Source: Compostibacter hankyongensis (GTDB taxonomy: Bacteria; Bacteroidota; Bacteroidia; Chitinophagales; Chitinophagaceae). Taken from it: 64,000 bases of DNA. Made by a program: the position numbers and the translations under genes. The notes under the pieces are model-generated. The model was not told the DNA's origin, ran no database searches, and was given only the letters and a program-made list of their open reading frames with translations. Shown here in pieces: positions 25,155 to 35,521 of the stretch (its first letter is position 1; each line of letters opens with the position of its first letter). Location: the NCBI RefSeq assembly GCF_039541075.1, contig NZ_BAABFN010000007.1, forward strand, positions 132,602 through 196,601. The letters run 5' to 3'.

Positions 25155-28100
25155 ATGACACACACTTTACGACCTATAAGGTGGTATGGAGCAATACTGC
25201 TGTTTCTTGGCGCCATACCCCTCAACCTCCGGGCCCATGCTTTTTCTGATCCCGGGGACAGGGCGGCCGCGATATCCGGCGTATGGTCTTCCCCGTTAGG
25301 CGCCCTGCCTTATCCTGTTGCCGGAAAGATAATGCCGGAAGATCCTGTGCCGGTGAAGGGTATAGTAAAGGACAAAACCGGCAGTCCCCTGGCCGGCGTA
25401 ACGATACAGGTAAAAGGAAAATCCGTCGGCGTGGTGACCGATCCGGATGGGAAGTTTGCGCTGGCTGCGGAACCGGAAGACTCCCTCGTGATCTCCTACA
25501 TCGGATATGAAACCCAGGTGCTCCGTGTCGGCAAGACCTCCGACCTGGCCATCACCCTGGATGCGCTGAGCGGCAGCCTCAACGAAGTAGTGGTGGTGGC
25601 GTACGGGCAGCAGAAGAAGGTGACGGTCACCGGTGCGGTATCTTCCGTAAATACCGATCAGCTCCGGCAGAGCTCTTCGGCCAGTCTCGCCAATGCACTG
25701 GCGGGGAGATTGTCCGGTCTTACTTCCATACAGTCGGCAGGCGGACAGCCCGGTCGCGACGACGCCACCATGTATCTCCGCGGCGCCGCCACCACCAACG
25801 GTACCGCGCCGCTGATCCTGATCGACGGGGTGCCGCGGGACAATATCCGGACGCTGGATCCCAATGAAGTGGCTTCCGTTTCCGTACTGAAAGACGCTTC
25901 GGCCACGGCGGTATTTGGCGTCCGCGGGGCCAACGGGGTGATCCTCATCACTACCAAACGCGGCTCTGCCGGAAAGACCCAGCTGAACATCAATGTAGAG
26001 CAGAGCTTCTCTTCCTTTACCCGTGAACCCGAACGGCTGCATTCCCTTGAATATATGAAGCTGAGAAACGAAGCGGCGGCCAACGACGGCATCGCCGAAC
26101 CGCCGTTCAGCCAGGAAGTGATGGACCGCTATGCGAACCCCCTGGCCGGCCTGGATCCTTCGGACCCGGATTATGCCCAGCAGGCCGCGCTCCGGAAATA
26201 CATGTACCCGGATCACGATTATTACCGCGAATATATTGCTCGTTATTCTCCGCAGACGCGGGTTAACCTGGGCGCCAGCGGGGGTACCGCCAAGGTAGCC
26301 TATTTTGTAAACGCCGTTTACCTGCACCAGGGCGGCAACCTGAAAACCGAACCCGAATCGAACCTGGGCTATGATCCCTCGTCCTGGATGGACCGTTATA
26401 ATTTCAGGGCCAACCTGGACTATAACATCAGCAGCTCTTTTAAAGCCTTTCTGAATATCGGCAGCTATATCGAAAAAGTGAACATGCCCGCTGCATGGCT
26501 GTATGGCGACGATACCAACTGGATGATGCGGGATCTGCTCTACCAGGCGCAGACCATCCTGCCGATCACGCCCGGTCCGACCACCCTGCCGGGTTACGGC
26601 ATTGAAGCGGGGCAGATCGTGGATCCGGGCTATCTGGACCGTTCGGCCTTCGAGATCATGAACCGGATGGGCTACCGGAATGAGGTACGATCCAACCTCA
26701 ATACTTCGCTGGGGATGGAATGGGATCTCGGTAATACGGTGACCAAGGGGCTGAGCCTAAAAGGAATGATCTCCTATGATTCCAAGGCCACTACCGCCAC
26801 CCAGGGCAGGAAATCCGAAAGACTTTATCTGGCCAATGTCGATCCGGCAACCAACACCCTGAATTACGCGGTAAAGCGGGCCGACGAAGACCTGCTGGCC
26901 CTGGTGAAAGGCGCCGATTCCCGTTATAACATCAACCTGCAGGCTTCGCTCAACTATAACCGCTCTTTTGGAAAACATGACGTGGGCGGAATGCTGCTGG
27001 CGCAGCGCGATAACTGGGAATCTACCGGAGGGGAGTTGCCGTTTAATGTGGTCGGGCTGGCTTCCCGCTTTACCTATGCCTATGACAATCGTTATCTGGC
27101 CGAAGTGGATATGGGGTATAACGGTTCCGAGCAGTTTGCCCCCAGCCGCCGGTTCGGGTTTTTTCCCGCCGTATCCGCCGGCTGGGTGATCAGCAACGAG
27201 GCCTTTCTGAAAGGCAACCGGACGCTGACCAACCTGAAGCTGAGGGCCTCCTACGGGAAGGTGGGCAATGATATTCTGGGCGCAACAAGGGAGACGAGCC
27301 CGCGCTTCCTTTATCAGAGCGATATTACCCTTGGCGTTCCCGCTCCCTTTTCCAGTCTGGGATTGGGTCAGTATGTTAATATGGGACTCTTAGGCAATCC
27401 CGATATCACCTGGGAGCTTTCCGAAAAGCAGAATTACGGTATCGATATCGGGCTTTTCTCCGACCTGAGCCTCTCGTTCGACTACTATCTGGAGCACCGT
27501 ACCGATATCCTCATCACCCGGGGCACCGTACCGGAATTCCAGGGGGTGCCGCTGGGCAATATTCCCAAGGTCAATATGGGACGGGTGAAAAACCAGGGTT
27601 ATGAGATCGAGCTGACCTATAACAAGACCATCTCCAAGGACCTGGCCATAACCGTGCGGGGCAACTATGGCTACAACCATAACATCGTGGAATTTGTGGA
27701 CGAGCCGCAGCGGGATGAGACCTATGCCTACCGGTACCGGACCACCGGCTTCCCCATCGGGCAGGCCTGGGGGTATAAGATCGATTACAGCAACGGGAAC
27801 GGCTACTTCAACACGCAGCAGGAGCTGGATGACTACCTGTCCCATACCACCTACAGCTTCGGGGCTCCACGGCTGGGCGACTTTAAGTACGTGGACCTGA
27901 ATAAAGACGGCGTGATCGACGACAAGGACCAGGCGCCGATCAAATACTCGAGCATCCCCGGCATCATCTATGGTCTTTCTTTTTCTGTGCAGTACAAAGG
28001 GTTCAGCCTGACACCTTTCTTCCAGGGCGTAGGCCGTTATTCCACCAACTATGCGGATCAGGGGGTATATGAAAACATCAAGAACGGCACCTACTTCAGC

Positions 28101-28436
28101 TACCAGAAAAACGCCTGGACCCAGGAACGGTATGAAAACCATGAAAAGATCACCTACCCGGCCCTGAGCACGCATACGACGACCAATCACCGGGCCAACG
28201 ATTTCTTTATCATGGACCGTTCGTTTATCCGGCTGAAGGATATCGAGCTGGCCTATACGCTTCCCGCCGGCGTCCTGAAGAAATACGGGGTACAGCAGAT
28301 CCGGTTTTACATCAGCGGACAGAACCTTTTTACCTGGGATAAGCTGCGGATGAACCACCTGGATCCGGAGAACAGCGACCCTATCGGTTATCCCGTGACC
28401 AAGATGACCAATTTCGGGGTCAACATCACCTTATAA
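25155..28436 (+). CDS. SusC/RagA-type TonB-dependent outer-membrane transporter (pair 1)
   Basis: Imports oligosaccharides through a 22-strand barrel capped by its SusD partner. The 1093-residue protein has a signal peptide, a carboxypeptidase-regulatory-like domain (about 65-140, GIVKDKTGSPLAGVTIQVKG), a TonB-box region NEVVVVAYG near residue 143, a plug (about 150-270, with VSVLKDASATAVFGVRGANG) and the barrel. DLNKDGVIDDKDQ (about 913) is the usual surface calcium-like loop. The ATG at 25155 is preferred to an upstream TTG. SusD follows 18 bp downstream. Confidence 0.96.
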   Translation: MTHTLRPIRWYGAILLFLGAIPLNLRAHAFSDPGDRAAAISGVWSSPLGALPYPVAGKIMPEDPVPVKGIVKDKTGSPLAGVTIQVKGKSVGVVTDPDGKFALAAEPEDSLVISYIGYETQVLRVGKTSDLAITLDALSGSLNEVVVVAYGQQKKVTVTGAVSSVNTDQLRQSSSASLANALAGRLSGLTSIQSAGGQPGRDDATMYLRGAATTNGTAPLILIDGVPRDNIRTLDPNEVASVSVLKDASATAVFGVRGANGVILITTKRGSAGKTQLNINVEQSFSSFTREPERLHSLEYMKLRNEAAANDGIAEPPFSQEVMDRYANPLAGLDPSDPDYAQQAALRKYMYPDHDYYREYIARYSPQTRVNLGASGGTAKVAYFVNAVYLHQGGNLKTEPESNLGYDPSSWMDRYNFRANLDYNISSSFKAFLNIGSYIEKVNMPAAWLYGDDTNWMMRDLLYQAQTILPITPGPTTLPGYGIEAGQIVDPGYLDRSAFEIMNRMGYRNEVRSNLNTSLGMEWDLGNTVTKGLSLKGMISYDSKATTATQGRKSERLYLANVDPATNTLNYAVKRADEDLLALVKGADSRYNINLQASLNYNRSFGKHDVGGMLLAQRDNWESTGGELPFNVVGLASRFTYAYDNRYLAEVDMGYNGSEQFAPSRRFGFFPAVSAGWVISNEAFLKGNRTLTNLKLRASYGKVGNDILGATRETSPRFLYQSDITLGVPAPFSSLGLGQYVNMGLLGNPDITWELSEKQNYGIDIGLFSDLSLSFDYYLEHRTDILITRGTVPEFQGVPLGNIPKVNMGRVKNQGYEIELTYNKTISKDLAITVRGNYGYNHNIVEFVDEPQRDETYAYRYRTTGFPIGQAWGYKIDYSNGNGYFNTQQELDDYLSHTTYSFGAPRLGDFKYVDLNKDGVIDDKDQAPIKYSSIPGIIYGLSFSVQYKGFSLTPFFQGVGRYSTNYADQGVYENIKNGTYFSYQKNAWTQERYENHEKITYPALSTHTTTNHRANDFFIMDRSFIRLKDIELAYTLPAGVLKKYGVQQIRFYISGQNLFTWDKLRMNHLDPENSDPIGYPVTKMTNFGVNITL

Positions 28437-28454
28437 TTTTCAAACTGATCAACC

Positions 28455-30353
28455 ATGAAAAGAGGATATATTACCTTATTGGTCCTTATAGCGCTGGGCC
28501 TGCTGGGCTCCTGTAAAAAGGCCCTGGATATGGCGCCTGACGGTAAGCTGACGCTGGACCAGGTCTTTGCAGATAACGATAAGGTGAGTGCGTTTCTGAA
28601 CACCTGCTATACCAATATTCCCGATAAAGGGGTAAGGTATTATTTCTGGTGCCGGGGGCCGGTGGAATGGAGCGACGAGGCCTGGGATACCGATGCGGAA
28701 GCCGAACCCTCGCTGATGTCCGGCCGTATGTACAACGGGGATGCTTCCGCAGGGAACCACCCCGCCACCAATATAAGCGCCGACGCCGGGAACGGGGATT
28801 ACTGGGCCCGGTACTGGAACGCCATCCGCAACTGCACCTATTTCCTCAGCCGGATTGATGAGGCCACGGTGAACAGCGAAAGCGACCGCAGCCGCTGGAA
28901 GGCGGAAGCGCATCTGCTAAGGGCCTACTACTATTCCGAGCTGCTGAAATGGTTTGGGGCCGTGCTGCCCATAGAACGTGAACCCTATAATTTTACGGAT
29001 GATTTTTCCGGAGAAAAGAAAGCCACCTATTATGAAGTGGTACAGTTCATCACGGAAGACTGCGATTCAGCCCTGGCCAGTCCCGATTTGCCCTGGAGGA
29101 TAACCGTGGCGAATGAAGGCGGTCGCGTGACAAAGGCCCTGGCCGAAGCCATTAAGTCGAAGATGATCCTGTTCGCAGCCAGCCCGCTGAACAATGCGGG
29201 TAAGGATCTCTGGGAAGAGGCCTACCAGGTGAACAAGACCTCCCTGGCCAACTTGCGGAGCCACGGATATGCCCTGTACAACAAGGTGAACTTCCCGCAG
29301 ACCTATCTTTCGGATATTGCCTTTATCGGGCCGGACAAGAACCAATATGCCGCCCTGTATAATGAATACTTCACGCAGTCCATGCAATATTCTTCCAACC
29401 CGGTGGATAAGGAGACCATCTTCCAGAGCCGGGGTGGTCAGGGGAATATATGGGATATCGACGGTATCGGCGCGCAGGACGGCTACAAATCCGGCACCTG
29501 TCCCTCGCAGGAGCTGGTGGACGCCTATGAAACGATCGACGGGCAGCCGATTCTCGACCTGAAAAAGCCTTATCTGGACGATAAGCATCTGCAGCCGAAT
29601 TACAATCCCAAGAACACCCTGTACGATCCGCAAGATCCTTATGCCAACCGTGATCCGCGTTTCTATGCCTCCATCTATTACAACGGCTCCAAACGGAAAT
29701 GCCTCTGGGGATTTGCGGAAGTGCCCGAGTCGCATGAGAACTATCCCGCCGGCATCGGCAACCGGACCCGTATCATCGCTACGTATGTGGGAGAGCCGCA
29801 GACCGGCATTGACGCCAGCACGCGGAAGGCTACCCGTACCGGCTATTATGAACGAAAGTTCCTGCATCCCAATTCCGGCAACGACAACCCGGTAGCCGGA
29901 GCCTACTGGAAATATTTCCGCCTCGGAGAAGTGATCCTGGATTTTGCGGAGGCGGCTGCCGAAGCCGGCCATCTGGCCGAAGCCGCCGCAGCGGTTAACG
30001 AGATCAGGGAAAGGGCAGGCATGCCGGATCTGCCCACGGGTCTCGCCCAGGATGAGCTGATCCTGCGGGTCCATCATGAGCGCAGGGTGGAGCTGGCCAT
30101 GGAGGAGAACCGGTACTTCGATGTGCGGCGCTGGTCCAAGCCGGGCGAGGACCTTGCAGCGACGGATCGCTGGATCACCGGGGCGGAGATCAAACGCAAT
30201 GCCGACGGAAGCTATACTTATGGCCGCCGGGTGGTCCGCTCCACCGAACGGAAATGTTATACCAGCAAGTTCCTCTGGCTGCCCATACCGCTCAACGAGG
30301 CCAACCGCATGATGTCCATTACCGGGGAGAACTGGCAAAATCCCGGATGGTGA
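28455..30353 (+). CDS. SusD/RagB family lipoprotein (pair 1)
   Basis: Surface glycan-binding lid of the preceding SusC. It is 632 residues long, with a lipobox LGSC (Cys20) followed by KKALDMAPDGKLT. The alpha-helical repeats (HLLRAYYYSELLKWFG) and C-terminal SusD block (RERAGMPDLP, HHERRVELAMEENRYFDVRRW, ending GENWQNPGW) are typical. Paired with SusC across 18 bp. The ligand is not predictable from sequence, though neighbouring genes suggest a plant or microbial polysaccharide. Confidence 0.95.
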   Translation: MKRGYITLLVLIALGLLGSCKKALDMAPDGKLTLDQVFADNDKVSAFLNTCYTNIPDKGVRYYFWCRGPVEWSDEAWDTDAEAEPSLMSGRMYNGDASAGNHPATNISADAGNGDYWARYWNAIRNCTYFLSRIDEATVNSESDRSRWKAEAHLLRAYYYSELLKWFGAVLPIEREPYNFTDDFSGEKKATYYEVVQFITEDCDSALASPDLPWRITVANEGGRVTKALAEAIKSKMILFAASPLNNAGKDLWEEAYQVNKTSLANLRSHGYALYNKVNFPQTYLSDIAFIGPDKNQYAALYNEYFTQSMQYSSNPVDKETIFQSRGGQGNIWDIDGIGAQDGYKSGTCPSQELVDAYETIDGQPILDLKKPYLDDKHLQPNYNPKNTLYDPQDPYANRDPRFYASIYYNGSKRKCLWGFAEVPESHENYPAGIGNRTRIIATYVGEPQTGIDASTRKATRTGYYERKFLHPNSGNDNPVAGAYWKYFRLGEVILDFAEAAAEAGHLAEAAAAVNEIRERAGMPDLPTGLAQDELILRVHHERRVELAMEENRYFDVRRWSKPGEDLAATDRWITGAEIKRNADGSYTYGRRVVRSTERKCYTSKFLWLPIPLNEANRMMSITGENWQNPGW

Positions 30354-30482
30354 TCGATACAACTATTCATGACTGATAATGATAAAACAGATGAAACCGA
30401 GCATGATAATGCCTATCACTTCAAGAGGCATGTTAATTTATACGAGGTTCCATCTGACCATTAAAAAACGAAATATTGACAG

Positions 30483-33400
30483 ATGAAACATATTTCTATC
30501 CTTAACATCACCATGCTGCTGATCCTGGCTATGATAGGATGCCTGCCTTTGTCGGTCAGGGCGCAGGATTCTTCTGCCGCCATACAGGGGGTGGTCAGCG
30601 ACCCGTTCGGGAAACCGTTGCTGGGTGTACTGGTCAATTCGGGTAACGGAAGGAACGGTACTTCCACCGATGCCGGTGGAGCCTATACGCTTACGCTCGA
30701 CGACGGGAGCGATGTGCTGATCTTCTCAAAGCGGGGATACCTTATTCATAAAACAGCCATCGGCGACCGGAAAGAGATCAACATCAGCCTCGAACGGGAT
30801 GTGCATAAAAAAGACGAGGTGGTCGATCTCGGTTATACCACCCAGCTGCGTAACGAAGTATCCGGCGCCGTGGCGACGGTAAGCGGAGAAGAGCTGGAGC
30901 GCGCTCCTGTAGCTAACTTTACACAAACCCTGCCCGGCCGCCTGCCGGGCCTGACCACCCAGGAGGTTTATTCCGAATTATCGCGCGCCACCACCAATCT
31001 CTATATCAGGGGACTTTCCGCCGCCCGGGACAACGGCCCCCTGGTGGTGATCGACGGCATCGTCAACGCCTATAACAGCAACCAAAGCCTGGAATATATT
31101 TCTCCCAACGAGATCGAATCCATTACCCTGCTGAAGGATGCATCCACAGAAGCGCTTTACGGGATAGAAGGGGCGAACGGGGTAATCGTAGTAAAAACCA
31201 AGCGCGGCCGGAAAGGAAAGCTGCAGGTATCGGCGCGGTTTGATCAGTCTCTGCAGCAGGTCACCACCCGTCCTGCCTTTTACAGCGCAGCTGATTATGC
31301 TACAATGCGGAACCAGGCTGCGATAAACGACGGGGAAACGCCGTTCTTTACCGATGAACAGATTGAAAAATACCGCTCCGGAAACGATCCGAGCTATCCG
31401 AACAACAACTGGTATGACCGCTATATGAAGGACTTTGCCGTTATGCAACGCGTGGGGGTTAACGTTACAGGCGGCGACGACCGGATACAGTATTTTTCCA
31501 ACCTCAATATCATGCATCAGGGCGGGCAGTTCAAAACCGACCAGACCCGTTACAACCCGAATGCAAACGACGTTTGGGTAAACTACCGCTCCAATGTGGA
31601 CATGAACATCAACCGTTACCTGAAGGCCTATGTGCGGCTCAGCGGCAACATCAAGCGGGAGCGTACGCCCGGGAAAAGCAACGAGGACGTGTACGGCAGC
31701 ATCTTCAAGATACCGTCCAATATGTACGGTCCCGTTACCCCGCCCGTACTGGACGATACGGGCGGCATCGCCGATCCGGGCGGACAGGTGCTCACTACCC
31801 AGCAGGTGAACGACCCCACCTACGGGATGCTGAACCGGACCGGTTATGTCCGTCATACTGTAACCAATATCAGCTCCCAGTTCGGGCTGGACCTGGATAT
31901 GGGCTTTCTGACCAAAGGGCTGAGCCTGAGCGGCGTGTTTGCCTATCAGACCAACTCGGTAGGCAGCCTGTCCACCACGCAGGATTATGAGCGCTGGACG
32001 AGAACGGACGACCTGGAGACGCTGGATTTTGTGAAAAAGGGCGGAGAGACCAATACGCCGCTGGCCTACAGCAAAAGCCATTCTTATTACTATCACCTCA
32101 GCTATAATGCCCGGCTGAATTACAACCGTACCTTCGGCCGACATCAGGTGAGTGGTATGGCCTATGCCTTTTACCAGAACCTGACCAAGGCCGATGTATC
32201 CTCCCCGCTGCTGCTGCCGTATAACCGGCTGAGCTCAGGGCTGGAAGGCACTTACGGATACGACGGCCGGTATTTTGTAAAGCTGGATGTCGGCTATTCC
32301 GGTTCTGAGCAGTATGCCCGGGATAAGCGGTTTATAGCCACTCCCGCCGTGTCGGCGGCCTGGGTGCTCAGCAACGAAACTTTTCTGAAAGGAGTAAGCT
32401 GGCTCAGCAATCTCAAGCTCAGGGCTTCCTACGGGAAAACGGCCAATGACCGGAGCGACCTGGCGCGTTTTGCTTATCTCGATGATATCCGGGTAACGCG
32501 CGGCGGACCACTGGCTTATCTGCAATACTATATCGACGAGGGACTGAAAGGCAATCCCGGTATCCAGGCCGAAGTATCGAAGAAAATGAATTTCGGGATC
32601 GATATCGGATTGTTCAACGCGCTGTCCGTTTCCGTGGATGTGTTCCGGGAGCGGATGGACAACATGATCGTAGAGGATTCTTCCGCTATTCCCGCTTACC
32701 AGGGTATTCCTCTGGAGGATTATCCGGGAACCAATACCGGCGCCTTTGAAAACAAGGGTTATGAGATCTCCGTCACTTATGACAAAGTTCTTAGCCGGAA
32801 CCTGAGCTTTTCTGTAGGAGGGATGCTGAGCTATGCCAGGAATACCGTTCTGGATGTCAATGAGCCTCCGAAAACGGAGGATTATACCTATAAAAAGTGG
32901 AGGGAGGGATATGCTTACGGACAGCAGTTCGGCTACCTCGTCGACTACAGCAACGGGAATGGCTTTTTTAATACAAAGGCGGAGCTGGACAACAGTCCCG
33001 CTTACAGTTTCGGGCAGCCCCGGCTGGGCGACCTCCGATACCGGGACCTGAATAACGACGGAATTATTGATGAACGCGACCAGGCTCCCGTAGGAACGGG
33101 CCTGCTGCCCCGCGTGGTGTATTCCATGTCTGCAGGCGTTACTTACCATGCGTTTGAGCTCAATGTGCTGTTCCAGGGCGTAGGGGATTATTCCACCATG
33201 ATGAACGGTACCGGTATCTGGGAAACCGATTACGACGGCGTCTTCGGAGCGCTGCATGCCCATGCCTGGACGGCGGAGCGGTATGCGAACCACGAGAAGA
33301 TCACCTGGCCCGCGCTTTCCCTCAACAAAAGCGTCAGCCAGGAGCTGAGTGATTTTGTCAATTATAACCGGGCTTATCTGCGGCTGAAAAATGTAGAGCT

Positions 33401-33587
33401 CGCCTATACGCTGCCGGCTTCCCTGTCGAAAAAAATATCGATGGATCAGATCAGGGTGCTGCTCAGCGGACAGAACCTGGTTACGTGGGATAAAATGAAG
33501 TCAAAGGATTTCGGACCGGAAGGCGGGGGATACCTGTCGTTTCCCGTTTACCGGGTTTATAACATAGGCGTCAATGTAACCTTCTGA
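30483..33587 (+). CDS. SusC/RagA-type TonB-dependent outer-membrane transporter (pair 2)
   Basis: A second, clearly different SusC of 1034 residues: signal peptide ending VRAQ, carboxypeptidase-regulatory-like domain (about 30-110), plug (about 120-240, ending in TLLKDASTEALYGIEGANG) and barrel. The usual VVVVGYG box is reduced to DEVVDLGYTT. The DLNNDGIIDERDQ loop lies near residue 855. A 130-bp spacer separates it from the first SusD, and its own SusD follows 17 bp after the stop. Two adjacent pairs suggest that one locus imports two related oligosaccharides. Confidence 0.95.
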   Translation: MKHISILNITMLLILAMIGCLPLSVRAQDSSAAIQGVVSDPFGKPLLGVLVNSGNGRNGTSTDAGGAYTLTLDDGSDVLIFSKRGYLIHKTAIGDRKEINISLERDVHKKDEVVDLGYTTQLRNEVSGAVATVSGEELERAPVANFTQTLPGRLPGLTTQEVYSELSRATTNLYIRGLSAARDNGPLVVIDGIVNAYNSNQSLEYISPNEIESITLLKDASTEALYGIEGANGVIVVKTKRGRKGKLQVSARFDQSLQQVTTRPAFYSAADYATMRNQAAINDGETPFFTDEQIEKYRSGNDPSYPNNNWYDRYMKDFAVMQRVGVNVTGGDDRIQYFSNLNIMHQGGQFKTDQTRYNPNANDVWVNYRSNVDMNINRYLKAYVRLSGNIKRERTPGKSNEDVYGSIFKIPSNMYGPVTPPVLDDTGGIADPGGQVLTTQQVNDPTYGMLNRTGYVRHTVTNISSQFGLDLDMGFLTKGLSLSGVFAYQTNSVGSLSTTQDYERWTRTDDLETLDFVKKGGETNTPLAYSKSHSYYYHLSYNARLNYNRTFGRHQVSGMAYAFYQNLTKADVSSPLLLPYNRLSSGLEGTYGYDGRYFVKLDVGYSGSEQYARDKRFIATPAVSAAWVLSNETFLKGVSWLSNLKLRASYGKTANDRSDLARFAYLDDIRVTRGGPLAYLQYYIDEGLKGNPGIQAEVSKKMNFGIDIGLFNALSVSVDVFRERMDNMIVEDSSAIPAYQGIPLEDYPGTNTGAFENKGYEISVTYDKVLSRNLSFSVGGMLSYARNTVLDVNEPPKTEDYTYKKWREGYAYGQQFGYLVDYSNGNGFFNTKAELDNSPAYSFGQPRLGDLRYRDLNNDGIIDERDQAPVGTGLLPRVVYSMSAGVTYHAFELNVLFQGVGDYSTMMNGTGIWETDYDGVFGALHAHAWTAERYANHEKITWPALSLNKSVSQELSDFVNYNRAYLRLKNVELAYTLPASLSKKISMDQIRVLLSGQNLVTWDKMKSKDFGPEGGGYLSFPVYRVYNIGVNVTF

Positions 33588-33604
33588 CATAAAAATATTT
33601 ACGA

Positions 33605-35371
33605 ATGAAAAAGTATAAAATCATCATCGGCTCCCTGCTTGTCCTGGGGCTGTTCTCCTGTAACAAGCAGCTGGACCTGCCCAGCGACGGACGCATATCG
33701 CTGGACCAGGTTTTCAGCGATTATAACCGGACAAGGGGTTATCTCAATTCCTGTTACGGATATTGTCCGGCGCCGACCATAGACCGCGCTTCTTTCACGG
33801 ATGAGGCGGAAGATGCGGATGACGTCACTGCCGGCTCAAAGTTTGCCGCATGGTATAGCGGAAGCGTAACCTCCACCAATTATGCTGAAAATTCGGCGGA
33901 CGGCAATCCCTGGACAACGTTATACCAGGGTATCTATAAATGCAATAATTTTATTCAGAACATCAGAACTGCCACGCTGCTGGTTTCTGACGAAGAAAAG
34001 GCCGGATGGGTGGCGCAGGCCCATGCGCTGCGGGCGCTGTATTACCTGCAACTGATCAAGCGTTACGGAGGCGTGCCGATTTTTGATCAGCCTCTCGGGC
34101 TGGATCATGATTTTTCCCAGGATAAACGGGCTTCTTTTTCCGAGGTGGTGAAGTTTATCCTCGCGGATTGCGATACGGCCCTGAAAGTTCCCAATACGCA
34201 GCTGGGTTTTTCCTGGAATATCTACGACAACCAGTTCGGCATCATGACACGTGCAGTGGCTTACGCCATCATGTCCGAGGCGGTAACCTATGCCGCCAGC
34301 CCGCTCTGGTCCGACGGTACCTACAGCTGGGCCGACGCTGCGCAGATCACCGGGGAAGCTTTACGGCAATGCCTGGCCAACGACTACAAGCTTTTTGACG
34401 AGGTGCCTGCGGGCGATGTGGCCCAGAATGCCTATGCGCTCTATTTCTTTACCAGCTCAAACGACCAGCGCGCGGTGGATAAGGAAACCATCTACCAGGC
34501 TGGTGCACAGATGCAGATATGGAGAGACGCCGGCCTGCCTACCAACCCCGGCATGATCAAGGCAGGACCCTGTCCCACGCAGGAGCTGGTGGACAGCTAT
34601 GAGATGGCTAACGGGGAAGCCCCTGTTAGCGGCTATAGCGACGGCAACCATCTGGAGCCGGTCATCAACGCCGCGTCAGGTTATGATAAGAATGATCCCT
34701 ATGCCGGCCGCGATCCCCGGTTTTATGCTTCCATCTATTATAACGGCGCCGTACGCAACCTGGATCAGCCCTCCGGGAAAAAGGTGGAGACCTATGCCGG
34801 CGGAGCGGAGGCCCAGTCGGCTACCAACCTTACCCATACCCGTACCGGTTACTACCTCCGGAAATTCAACAATTATAAATCGGGACAGAACAATAATGCG
34901 GACGGCGCCATAAGACTGTTCCGCCTGGCCGAGCTGTACCTGAATTTTGCCGAATGCGCTTACCAGTCGGCCGGTCCGGATGTCCCCGTGACTATCGACG
35001 GCTGGTCCATGACGGCCAAACAGGCGGTGGATGCGGTCAGGGCCAGGGCAGGCATGCCGCCTTTCCCTTCCGGCATGACCCGGGCGGCCTTTGAAAAGAA
35101 ATACCGCAACGAACGCCGCGTGGAATTTGCCTTTGAAGGACAGCGGTTTTTTGACGTGCGCCGCTGGAAGATCCTCGGTACAACGGATAAACTCGTGACC
35201 GGCATGCGGATCACCAAAGACGGATCGGAGCTGAAATATACCCGCTTTAAGTTCAGCAACCGGGCCAGCGCGGCAGACAAATACCTGCTTTACCCCATCG
35301 ACCAGGACGAGGTGAATAAGGTGATCGGTCTTACCGGTGAGGACTGGCAGAATCCCGGATGGCTGGATTAG
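33605..35371 (+). CDS. SusD/RagB family lipoprotein (pair 2)
   Basis: Lipid-anchored partner of the second SusC, 588 residues. Lipobox LFSC (Cys19) is followed by NKQLDLPSDGRISLDQVF. The SusD-fold blocks AHALRALYYLQLIKRYGG, RARAGMPPFP, RNERRVEFAFEGQRFFDVRRW and the C-terminal GEDWQNPGW are present. It shares the opening and closing signatures of SusD 1 but differs in between. Confidence 0.95.
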   Translation: MKKYKIIIGSLLVLGLFSCNKQLDLPSDGRISLDQVFSDYNRTRGYLNSCYGYCPAPTIDRASFTDEAEDADDVTAGSKFAAWYSGSVTSTNYAENSADGNPWTTLYQGIYKCNNFIQNIRTATLLVSDEEKAGWVAQAHALRALYYLQLIKRYGGVPIFDQPLGLDHDFSQDKRASFSEVVKFILADCDTALKVPNTQLGFSWNIYDNQFGIMTRAVAYAIMSEAVTYAASPLWSDGTYSWADAAQITGEALRQCLANDYKLFDEVPAGDVAQNAYALYFFTSSNDQRAVDKETIYQAGAQMQIWRDAGLPTNPGMIKAGPCPTQELVDSYEMANGEAPVSGYSDGNHLEPVINAASGYDKNDPYAGRDPRFYASIYYNGAVRNLDQPSGKKVETYAGGAEAQSATNLTHTRTGYYLRKFNNYKSGQNNNADGAIRLFRLAELYLNFAECAYQSAGPDVPVTIDGWSMTAKQAVDAVRARAGMPPFPSGMTRAAFEKKYRNERRVEFAFEGQRFFDVRRWKILGTTDKLVTGMRITKDGSELKYTRFKFSNRASAADKYLLYPIDQDEVNKVIGLTGEDWQNPGWLD

Positions 35372-35521
35372 ACGGAGTGTCCTGCCGCCCTTCCGTAAAC
35401 AGCGCACTCCTCAGGACCGTTATCCTGACTGCCGGTACGGTCCGGAGCAGGACAGCGCAGGATGAGGATATGCGAGGCTTGCCGTAGTTTGACGCTTTTC
35501 TGTTATGCTGAATAAGACAAA

